Positions 40,932 through 50,568 of a DNA stretch of 64,000 nucleotides are shown here, in pieces. Each line of letters opens with the position of its first letter. The stretch's first letter is position 1. A model generated the notes under the pieces. That model was not told the origin of the DNA. It saw nothing but the letters and a program-made list of their open reading frames with translations, and did no database searches. Source of the stretch: CAIWHR01 sp963709525 (GTDB lineage: Bacteria; Pseudomonadota; Gammaproteobacteria; Burkholderiales; Casimicrobiaceae). A program made the position numbers and the translations under genes. The stretch lies in assembly GCA_963709525.1 (NCBI GenBank), contig CAVPXB010000011.1, forward strand, positions 173,108-237,107, read 5' to 3'.

Positions 40932-41308
40932 GCCCCTGAAGAATACCGCACGGGCGGACCCGCGTGTCCGCCCGGCGGCCCGTTGCGCAAGGCGGTTGCT
41001 CCCGGAAGGCGTCCTCGCGGTCGGCGGCCCGCGGGAAGTCGATGGGGCCGGCGGTGTTCGCGTCCCTGCGGCCGCAAGTGGCGCCCGCGTCTGAGGACCA
41101 GCCCCGAACGGGGCGACGAGGCATGTGATGTTGATTGCGCGCGAGGCCGATATCCGGACGTCGGAGGCCACCGAGCCCCCGGATACGTCGCTCAACGCTC
41201 ACCGCTCAAGCCTCACCGCTCAAGCCTCACAGCGACGACGTGAGGCGGCGCAACGAGGTGCGCCCGGAGGTGGCGCCGTGCTCCCGCCGGCCTTCCGACG
41301 GCCATCCA
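40932..41308. other. Intergenic region with a short tandem repeat
   Basis: This 377-bp gap between the kinase start and the SGNH-hydrolase stop has no supported gene; open frames here lack codon structure. Near 41,200-41,235 the sequence (ACCGCTCAAGCCTC) is repeated directly (CTCACCGCTCAAGC twice). The promoter of the kinase-A2M operon should be within the first 150 bp, but no clear boxes are visible. Confidence 0.5.
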
Positions 41309-43983
41309 TTACGGCACGATCGGCTTCACGGTCTCGAAGCGCTGGATGATGGCGTCGGCGAAGGCCTGCGCCATCCTCTCGTAGCCGGCGCTGTTGGGGT
41401 GCAGGCCGTCCGGACTCAGCAGCGCGTTGTTGGACCCGAACGCGCTGAACATGTCAACGAGGATCACAGCCTGCTCGCTGGCGAGCGACCGGATACGGGT
41501 GTTGAGCGACTCGATCGCCGCAGGATCGACGCGGTAGCAGTTGATGCCGGTGCACCCCTGCAGCACGAGGTCTTCGCCGCGCTTGACCGGCAGCAGCGTG
41601 GAGATGATCACCGCCTTGCCCGCGCTCTTGGCGCTCTGGATCATGCTGCGCAGGCTGCCGATGATGTTGTCGAAGGCCCGGCCGATGTTGATGTCGTTCA
41701 CGCCCTCGAGAAGGATGACGAGGTCCTGCGTCGGCGTGAGCGTCCTGGGCAGCCGGTTGCCGCCGGCATCCGACGTGCCGCTGCATCCCGCCACCGACGC
41801 ACACTCGCCCGGGACGCCCTGGTTGAACACGATGATGTTCTGCGCCGGGTAGGCCGGCTGCAGCCGGTTTCGCATCTTGGCTGGATAGCCGCCGTCGATC
41901 GTCGTGTTCACCTTGATGACGCCCGAGCCGGTAGAGACCAACTCGGATGACGTCCCGAACGTGATGCTGTCACCGAAGGACAGGATGTTGTCCACGGCGG
42001 TGGCGCGCAGGTAGGTGAACCCCCCGGCGAGATCGGCGCGGAGCCCCTCGCTGGTCCGGATCGAGACGTCGGCGGCACCCGCTGCCCGTGGCGGAGCGAC
42101 CGCGGTGATCGTCGAGGTGTCCACGACGGCAAACGATGTGGCGTCGACCCCGCCGAGGCTGACGCCGGCGATGCCGACGAAGTTCTGGCCGGAGATCGTG
42201 ATCCGGGTCCCACCCGTCGTCGGTCCGTTGGGCGGGCTCACGGTGGCGATGGAGGGCGCGGCCGGCAGGACGTACGTGAAGCCGCTGGTCAACGTGGTCG
42301 ATGCCGAGCCCCCCACGACGACCACGTCCACCGCGCCAGCGGCGCGCGCGGGCACGATGGCCGTGATCATCGTGGCGTTGAGCACCGCCACGCTCGTCGC
42401 CGCCACGCCGCCGAAGGTCACGGTCGAGCCGCCGCGGAAGTTGGTGCCGGTGATCGTCACCGGTGTGCCGCCCTGCGTGGGTCCGCTCGATGGCTGCACA
42501 GAGGAAACCAGGGGCGTGGGCGGAGCCGGGGGCGTCGCGATGGGCCCCGTCCACGGCGTGCCCGTGCTGCCGTGGCCGCCGAAGTAGCCGGCACCCCAGT
42601 ACACGGCGCGCTCGGCGACGAACGCCACGCCGTTGGTCGATTCCAAGAACGCCGCGAAGCGCTGGTTGCTCAACTCCGGGTAGAGGCCCGTGTTGAACGT
42701 GAATCTCGAGCGCCGGCGATGTCGAACGTCCTCACGATGCCCGTGCCGTCCTCACGCAGGAACGTCGCGCGCAACTCGAGCGTCGTCGGCGACGGATTGG
42801 CGACGAGAAAGTAGCTGTCGAACATCAGGCCGCTCGCGTCGATCCCGTCCTCGACGCCCTCGGCGAAGGCCCACTTCACGGCTGTCGCCGTCACTCCCGG
42901 CGTGTTGTGCGCCTCGATCCAGTTGCCGGCCGGTCCCCAGTACATCGCCCGCTCGGCCACGATGGGCTGGTCGCTCTCCACGCGCATGGAGAACGGCGCG
43001 CTGGCCATCCGCCGTTGCGATCGGGGATGAGGTCCACCCACACGTTCTCGCGGCTCGTGGGCAGCAGGGGGTAGGTCTTCACCATCGGCGCGGCGCCTTC
43101 GAGCAGGAATGTGACGGTGGCCGTCGCCGGCTTCGCGCCCGGGTTGGCCAGCAGCAGGAACGTGTCGAAGGCCAGTGCGGGCTGCCCGCCGGTGAAGCCC
43201 TCGCCGAAGAGCCACGTCTTGGCTCGGCGCCGTGACGGCCGCGCTCTCGTGGCCGCCCTCCCAGGCGGAGCGCCGAAGTACATCGCCCGCTCGACGAACA
43301 CCTGGCGTCCCGTTGGTGGACTCGACCAGCGTCGAGAAGGCCCGGTTGGCCAGGCCCGGCACCTGGAAGTTGGTCCAGATGTTGGTCCGGGCACTGGGGG
43401 CGAGGCTGAACAGCGGGTAAACCGACGGTGGTCCCGTCCTGCATGAGGAAGGTCACGCTGACGTCGGCGGCCTTCGTGGTGTCGGAGTTGGCGATGAGGA
43501 CGAAGGTGTCGAAGAAGCCTGTCGACCCCTCGGCGAGGAACCACTTGTCCGCCGGGGCGGCCACCGCCGGCGAGTTGTGCCCGCCGCGCTTGGTCCCGTT
43601 CGGCCCAGTACATCGTCCGCTCGACGACGATGTCGAGCCGTTGGTGCACTCGACCACGGCCGACACCGCGGATTCGTGGCCAGCCCGGCGACGTTGTTCA
43701 CGCGGACCGTCCGCCGGCTGGTCGCCGGCATCGTGAAGGCTCTCGGTGACCGGCGTGCCTCCGCCCGGACGGCAGGAACGTGATACGGATGTCGGCCGGC
43801 GTCGCGTTCGGGTTCCCGACGAGGATGTCCTCCTCGAAGAGGCTTCCCGTCGCATCCCTCGGCGAGGTACCACGTCGACTGTGGGGCGGGCGGCGATTGC
43901 GCCGAGACGACTGGCATCAGGCCTGCGATCAGGACCAGGGCGAGCGCGGCGCGCCCGCCACGAGGTAGGCGGCAATCGTTCAT
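41309..43983 (-). CDS. Secreted SGNH hydrolase with four LAEG modules and two TIG domains
   Basis: A secreted protein of about 890 residues. The start at 43983 gives a signal peptide (RAALALVLIAGLMPVVSAQ). Four repeats of an approximately 110-residue module follow in pieces (STWYLAEG; KWFLAEGSTGFFDTFVLIANSD; WLFGEGFTGGQPALAFDTFLLLANPG; WAFAEGVEDG.....FDSYFLVANPS). Each ends with a VERTMYW / AERAVYW-like strand. Two IPT/TIG Ig-like domains come next (SSVQPSSGPTQGGTPVTITG; VSPPNGPTTGGTRITISG), then a C-terminal SGNH/GDSL esterase: SFGDSIT block I, LLEGVNDIN block III and DGLHPNSAG block V with the Asp-His pair. The last 454 residues are unbroken; the N-terminal part carries about ten indels. 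The substrate is probably an ester-linked polysaccharide or lipid. Confidence 0.85.
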
Positions 43984-44122
43984 CGGGCGGCTCAGCACGG
44001 TGTACGGACCCAACATTCGAAAATAGCCTCCGCCGGGGCTCCCGGTCAAATGGCTTCGGGGCGCCACCCTGGGGCGCCCCGCCGCGTCTCCTGTGTACGG
44101 TGGTAACGTGCTCGGTCAAGAC

Positions 44123-47100
44123 ATGTCGTCCAGGCTGATGGCCGGATCGTGGGGTGCGCGGGGGCGGTCGATCTTCGCGGGCGCGCTTGCCGCGCTGTGC
44201 CTGGTGATCGCCAGCCCGGACCGCGGACGGGCCGCGACGGTGGCCTACCTCACCGACGGCGAACTGGTGGCGCGATCGACCCGGGTCGTGCACGGCCGCG
44301 TCGAGGACGTGTGGGCCGAGCGCGACGGCCTCGGCACGGTGCGCACGGTCGCGCGGCTCTCGGTGATCGAGGACCTCACCGGCATCGACGAGGCCGTGAT
44401 CGAGATCCAGCAACTGGGCGGCACCCTCGGCGACACCTCCCTGAACGTCCCCGGCACGCCGGTGCTCGTGCCGGGGACCGAAGTGCTGGCGTGCCTGGAA
44501 CCGGGTGGCGACGGGCTTCGGCTGCGGTTGGTGGCCCTGGGGTTCTCCCTCTTCGCGGTGGAGCCGGGCATCGCCGGCGAGGCCGATGCGCGCGTGCAGC
44601 GTCAGGACGCCGACCTCGTGGTGCTCGACCGGCCAATCGTCGACGGCGGATCGCGCACGCTGGCCGAGTTCCGGCGGGTGGTCGGCGTGGTGCGGGGCGT
44701 GGCTCCCGTGCGCCCCACGCCCGGCGACGTCGTTGCCGGCGACCAGGGGGCACGTGCCTCCGCGGGCGCTGGTGTGTCGGTGCTCTCGGCGAACTTCACC
44801 TTGCTGGGAAGCGGGATCAGGTGGAACGAGGTGGACGCCGGGGGGGCCATCGCGTGGTACCGCAACTCCGCGGCGCTGGCCCCGGTGGACGGCAGCGACG
44901 GAGATGCGGAGATTCGCGCGGGCATCCAGGCCTGGACGTCGCCGGCCGGCGCGTCGATCGTCCTGGAGTACGGCGGCCAGCGCAGCATCGGCTCCGATTC
45001 GCCGTACTGCGGGCCCTCCAACCTCGGCGTCGGCCTGATCTCGTTCGAGGATCCGACCAACGAGATCGGTTCTGGCGTGCTGGCGCTTGGCGGCGGGTGC
45101 ACGACGGTCGTCGGGCGCAAGGTCGTCAGCGGCCAGGCCTTCGACAGCTTCACTCACGCGTTCGTCGTCTTCAATCGCAGCGGTGAGGTCGGCCCCTCCT
45201 ACCGGTCGCCGCTCAACTTCGGGCGGATCGTGCAGCACGAGGTCGGACACGGCATCGGCCTGGGGCACACGCCGACGACGATCGCCGGGGCGCAGTCCAA
45301 CATCATGTATCCCTCGTGCTGTTTCGCCGTGACGCCCGTGCCGCCGGCCCTCGGGGCCGACGACCTCGCGGGTCTGCGGTTCATCTATCCGGAGGCGGCG
45401 ATCGCCTGCACGCTCGACGTTTCTCCGCGTACAGCGCAGGTCGCGGCCTCGGGCGGTGCGGTATCGCTCGCCATCGACGCGAGCGCGCCCTCGTGCCCGT
45501 GGACGCTGTCGTCCGCCGAGCCCTGGCTGACGCTCCCGTCGCCGACCTCCGGGCGGGGCGATGCGACGGTGTCGGTCCGCGCCAGCGGCAACATTGGGCC
45601 ACAGCGCGCGGGCACGGTCCGCGTCAACGCGGAGGTGGTGCACATCACGCAGGACACCTCCGATGGAGACAACGACGGGCTCGACGACGACTACGAACGA
45701 ATGACGGGGCTCGATCCCCTCTCGCCCGACGGGGCCAACGGCCCCTTCGGCGATTCCGACGGCGATGGGCGAACGAACCTCCGGGAACAGGAGGAGGGCA
45801 CGCACGCCAGGGGGTTCTATCAGCGCTACTTCGCAGAGGGCGCCATGAGCACGTTCTTCGTGCCTGAGGTCGCGTTCTTCACGCCGTCGGCGACCGACGC
45901 GCACGTCTGGGTGCGCTACGACCTCACGCCGCCACGCGACTGCCGGTCGTTCTTCATCCTCCCGGGCCGACGGCCGATGCGGGTCAGTCCGACGTCCTGC
46001 CAGGCGTCCGGGACCTCGCCACGCCCGCCGAGGTGTCTGGCGTGTTCGAGTCGGATCAGCCCTTCGTGGTCGAGCGGACGATGTCGTGGCCCTTCTCGGT
46101 GGGCCCCGCGCCGCCCCAGGTGCCGACGCTCGATGCCTACGGCGCTCATGCCGAAGCGGCCGTCGACGCGCCGGCCATGGCGTGGCACTTCGCCGAGGGG
46201 GCCACGCACTCGGGCTTCAACCTGTTCTTCCTCGTCAAGAACGACGCGCCCCACGCGGTCACGGTCACGGCGACGTACTTGCGGCCCGCTCCCAACGCGC
46301 CCGTCGTCAGGTCCTACGAGTTGGCGCCTGCCGAGCGTCGCACCATCTGGGTCAACTTCGAGGACGTCGGCCTGGCTGCCACCGATGTCGCCACGTCGTT
46401 TGCGGCCGACGGCGGCGTCGTCGTCGAGCGGGCCATGTACCGCGACGCGCCCGGGGAGCCGTTCGGCGCGGGCCACGGCGCCGCCGGCAGCCTCGGGCCC
46501 GCGACGCGCTGGTGGTTCGCCGAGGGGGTCACCAACGACGCGTTCGACACGTTCCTGCTGGTGGCCAACCCGGGCCCCGCGGCGGCCGACGTGCGCGTGC
46601 ACTATCTGCTGGCCGATGGGACCAATCTCGCGCGCGACCTGCAGGTGGCGCCCTTCAGCCGCGCCAACGTCTGGGTCGACTTCGAGGACCCTCGACTGCG
46701 GCAGGCCGAGTTCGGCCTGGAGATCGAGTCCAGCGGCGCGGGCGTCGTTGCCGAGCGCGCGGTCTGGTGGCCAGGTCCGTCACCGCTGGCGTGGCGCGAG
46801 ACACACGTCAGCGCAGGGGCCACGGCGCTCGCACGCAAGTGGGTGACGGCCGATGGGGAAGTGGGCGGCGACCGTCGCGCGGCCACCTACCTCCTGCTGC
46901 TGAACCCCTCGCTCTCGGCCGTCTCGGTGCAGGTCGCCGTGGTCTTCGACGACGGGGGGAGCGTCACCAACATCCTGACCGTACCCGCGCGCGGCCGGGC
47001 GACCTTCGACGTCGGCGCCAGGGTGCCGAGTGCTTCCGGACGCAGGTTCGCAGCCGAGGTGGAGGTGCTCGACGCCGCGGCTCCCGGCATCGTGGTCGAG

Positions 47101-47271
47101 CGGGCGACCTACTGGGACTCGCGCGCGCAGGTGTGGGCCGCGGGGGTGGGTTTGCGTGCGACACCGTTCCCACTGAACGGCGGTCGTCGAGCCGTCCCGC
47201 CGATAATGTCGATGAGGGGGCCGTGCGTGGCGCCGCCTGCCTGCGACTGGCCCTGCCGATTCCTCTGGTGA
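44123..47271 (+). CDS. Secreted matrixin-like metallopeptidase with BACON and four LAEG modules
   Basis: A secreted protein of about 1050 residues. After a signal peptide (FAGALAALCLVIASPDRGRAA) comes a prodomain-like region. A metzincin catalytic domain follows with the zinc site HEVGHGIGLGHT (about residue 382) and downstream Met in SNIMYPSC, a Met-turn candidate. A BACON-type domain (CTLDVSPRTAQVAASGG...CPWTLSSAEPWLTL) leads into a calcium-type linker (DGDNDGLDDDYERM...GDSDGDGRTNLREQ) and THARGF. Then come four modules with YFAEG / WHFAEGAT / WWFAEGVT / WVTADGE starts and VERTMSW / VERAMY / AERAVWW / VERATYW ends. One frameshift lies near 45,940. The start could also be ATG 44093. It probably degrades proteins at or outside the cell surface. 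Confidence 0.88.
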
Positions 47272-47277
47272 TCGAGG

Positions 47278-49206
47278 GTGAGCGACCTTCCCCTATCCGG
47301 CGACGACGAGCCCGTGGGCGACAGCCTGCCGCAGCCAGCCCGCGCGGCCGCCCGAGAGATGCTACCCGATAATCCGGCGGTGTTCACGTGGCCGCCGGCC
47401 CCCGAGGACCTCGACGCCATAGAGGTCATCGAGCTCCCGCGGGTTGCGCCGACCCCTCCCCCCGCGACGCCTCGGCGGAGACCGGTCGAGCCGCCCTCGC
47501 CTCCAATCGGCCACCTGGGGGCGTGGCGCCCCCAGGCGAGTCTCGGCCGACCACGTCCAGTGAGTCGGCAGCCGCGGCGTCGCCGCGCTCGGTGCTCGTG
47601 GACACCATCGAGCTCGACGCCCGCAGTGGCCCGGAGACCTACGTCATCGACCTTCGGATGGCCGACGCGTCAGCACCGGGCGATCCGGTGGGGGATGCCG
47701 TCCGGCCCCAGCATCCGCCCGCCCCGCTGATCGTCGTGCCGCCGGTCGACGCGGCACAGCCCGCGCTGGCGGAGGTCGCCACCGAGTCGTCGCTGGCCGG
47801 TGTCGCCGTGACCCTGGTGGACGACGCACCGTCGGCCGCTTCCGGCGAGGACGTCGTGGACATCGAGTGGCCGCCACGGGCAGCGGACCTCGACGCGATC
47901 CACGTGGTGGACCTGGTCGTGCCGCAGGCCACCACCCTGACGCGGATACCGGTGCCGGCCAAGGGGACGCCTCCTCGAGCGTTCACCCGCGTCGAGGGTG
48001 AAGACGCGACCTGGGTCGCGCTGCCGGAATCCGGCAGGCGCCGTGTTGTCCACGCGGGCCGGGGACCCCGGGGCGAGTCTCGAGGACGGCTCCTCCGGGC
48101 ATGGGCCGACCGCCGGGCCTGTGTCCCGGCTGTTGCTGCCTGTTGGGGTCGCGGTGGTCATGCTTGCAGGTGCCATCAGCCTGGCGTTCTGGATGCTGCC
48201 CGATGGTCAGGGGGGCGAGCAGGTTCCCCGGGAGGCCGAGGCGACCGCCGTTGCCTCGACGAGCCAGCCGCCAGCGGCGCCCGCTGGTGCTCCGGACCCG
48301 ACTGGTGAGACGGCCGTGGATGCGCTCGGCGCGGCGAGGGCGGCCTTCGCGGCGGGCGACCGGGCGGGCGCGATGCGGAGGGCCATGGCGGAGCTGCGGT
48401 CGCGCGGGCCGGCGTCCGGGGCCGCGGATTCCGTTGGGGAGTGGTTGCGGACGGCCCAGACCGACGCCGGCGCGGCGCGGCGCGCCGCCGCTCAGCGGTC
48501 TGGCACGAACGCCGCGGACCCGGGCTACCTTGCGGCGGAGCAGCGGGAGCGAGAGGGAGTCGCCGCGTGGCAATCCGGGCGACTGGAGACGGCGCTGCGC
48601 GCCTTCTCCGAGGCCGAGCGGGCGTTCCGCCGCCTTGCCGCCGCGCCCGCGCCGGTCGCGACGGTTGCAGAGGCGTCGCCGCCCTCCGATGCGGGGGCCG
48701 CCCCAGCGTCGGCGCCCCCCCCCGCGCCGGTGCCGGCGCCGGCGGCGGCGGTTCCAGCACTCGCACGCCCGGAGACGACCCCAGCACCATCGCCGCCGCT
48801 GTTGCCCTCTGGAGCCTCCGCTCGGCCGGAGGACGCGCCGCGTGGCGAGGTGGCCGCTCCCGTGAAGGCTGTGCCCGACGATGCGGGAGTCCGCCGGGCG
48901 TTGCGCGCGTATCAGGGCGCCTACGAGCGTCTCGACGCGCAAGCGGCGGGGGCGGTGTATCCGGGTGTCGATGTACGTGCCCTCGCGCGGGCGTTCAACG
49001 GCCTCAAGTCGCAGAAGGTCGAATTCGAGCGGTGCGAGGTGAGCGTGGCCGACACGACCGCGCGCGCGGCCTGCGTGGGGCGCTCGGCGTTCGTCCCCAA
49101 GGTGGGCAGTCAGGCGCCGCGCGTGGAGGCCAGGCGCTGGACCTTCGAGTTCCAGCGGCGCGGCGACCAGTGGCGGATCACGCAGGCGACGATCGGGCGC
49201 CCGTAG
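47278..49206 (+). CDS. Single-pass membrane protein with NTF2-like C-terminal domain (frameshifted)
   Basis: A protein of about 640 residues in three frames (indels near 47,530 and 48,030). The cytoplasmic N-terminal half is Pro/Ala-rich and repeats a short phrase: FTWPPAPEDLDAIEVIELP and, later, IEWPPRAADLDAIHVVDLV. A membrane helix follows (LLLPVGVAVVMLAGAISLAFWML), then an Ala-rich region with TPR-like helices (ALGAARAAFAAGDRAGAM) and a Pro/Ala linker. A C-terminal NTF2-like fold ends it (VRRALRAYQGAYERLDAQAAGAVYP...FEFQRRGDQWRITQATIG). The C-terminal half resembles tails of acidobacterial Ser/Thr kinases (from memory), but no kinase domain is present. Function unknown. The start at GTG 47278 is 6 bp past the previous stop. 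Confidence 0.72.
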
Positions 49207-49248
49207 CGGCCGGCGACGCGCGCCCCCGTGCCGGCGGCCGGGCCCGGC

Positions 49249-50473
49249 TCACCGACCGAACGCGTACTCCAGTGAAACCGCCGGGGCCCATGTCGCCTGC
49301 AGCCCGCGACTGCCCAGCGGCACCAGGACGTTGGCGTTCAGCAGCCAGGCGCCCGCGATGTTCCACTTGAAGCCGGCAACGGCGGCGGTGGTTTGCAGGT
49401 CGCCGTCGGCCTGGCCAAGGCGGATGGTATTGACGCCGACGCTCGTCGGGTGCGGCTGGGTGAAGGGCTGGAGGGGGCCGATGCCGTCCACCGTGCGCCC
49501 GAAGGCCTCGACGCTCACCGTGAAGCGGGCTGCGGGCGCGACGGTCACGTTCGCACCGTACCCGAACTCGTCGGCAATGCCGCCGACCGCGTAGCTCACG
49601 TTGCCGCTCACCGCCACGCGGCTGCCCTCGAGGGAGCCGATGGCGAGGGCCCGGTAGGTGCGCCTTGCCCGCGCCGAGGAGATCGTCGCGGTTGCCGGTC
49701 GGCAGGCGGACCTCGCCGCCCAGCGCCAGCCCGGAACCGTACCGCCCGCCGAGCCGCACCTTCGTCCGGATGGCCATGTCACCCAACCCGGTGACGCTGG
49801 CGGTCGCGCTGGCCTGGAGGGTCCGCCGGCCGCGGAAGTCGTCCACGCGCTCACCGTCGAGCTCCAGGAACACCACGGGAACTGCGGCGCTCACGTCGAG
49901 CCAGTCGGTGAGGCCGAAGTTGAAGAAGCCGGTGGTCGTCGCGGTTTGCAGCCGCAGCGTGAGCAATTCCTGGTCGAAGGGCGCGGGTTGGTCGACGAAC
50001 TGGTTTGCGATGACCACGAGCACTCCGTCGCGCAGTGCATAGCCGTCCAGCGTGTCGAATCGGCTGTAGCGGAAGGTGAAGCCAAGAGAGGCGCGCCCGC
50101 GGCCGGTGGTGACGGCGCGTTCGACGAAGAAGGCGCCGAAGCTCGTGCTCGCGCGGTCGCTCGTGCCGAGGTCCGGGTTGAAGCGGTAGGTGAACGCACC
50201 TGACGAGGAACTCAGCGGCAGGGTGGCCACTTCCAGCTGAAGGGCCCGCGAGATGGCGTCGCTCGCGGCCTGCAAGGCTGCCTCGTCGCGGTCGAAGTCG
50301 CCGGTGACCACCGAGCGATTGGTCAGCAGGAAGTTGAGGATGTCGCTCACGGTGTCCTGCGCCTGCGCCCCCGCCGGAACGACGGCAGCGACCAGGACCA
50401 GCGCCGCGACGCACGCGGCGCGGCGGCGCCAGGCGTGGCCGCGCGCTGGCAGCACAGCCCGTGCGGCCGCCAT
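49249..50473 (-). CDS. Putative outer-membrane beta-barrel protein (one frameshift)
   Basis: A protein of about 407 residues. The ATG at 50473 gives a signal peptide (RRRAACVAALVLVAAVVPAGAQAQ). The mature part is rich in alternating aromatic/hydrophobic strands (GAFTYRFNPDLGTSDRAS, SFGAFFVERAVTTG, ASLGFTFRYSRFDTLDGYAL, WLDVSAAVPVVFLELDGE, DMAIRTKVRLGGRYGSGLALGGEVRLPTG). It ends AVSLEYAFGR with a C-terminal aromatic pair typical of outer-membrane barrels. It fits the MetA-pathway/transporter-like OmpA-fold families (Phenol_MetA_deg style). One indel lies near 49,660. Met codons at 50527 and 50533 are alternative starts. It precedes no obvious operon partner; the BACON lipoprotein gene upstream ends 96 bp away. 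Confidence 0.78.
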
Positions 50474-50568
50474 GCGAGACCGGTGAGCCGCGGGGCCGGC
50501 AGGAGAGGCGGAGTCGGTCGCAGGCATCTGCATCGATGGATGGCGGGTGGCAGCGGCGCGGCGGGCGG

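Noticed and set aside
43079..45904. 941-residue minus-strand reading frame
   Set aside because: Its upstream two thirds are the reverse complement of the matrixin-like gene and low complexity; only the end overlaps the real SGNH-hydrolase gene.
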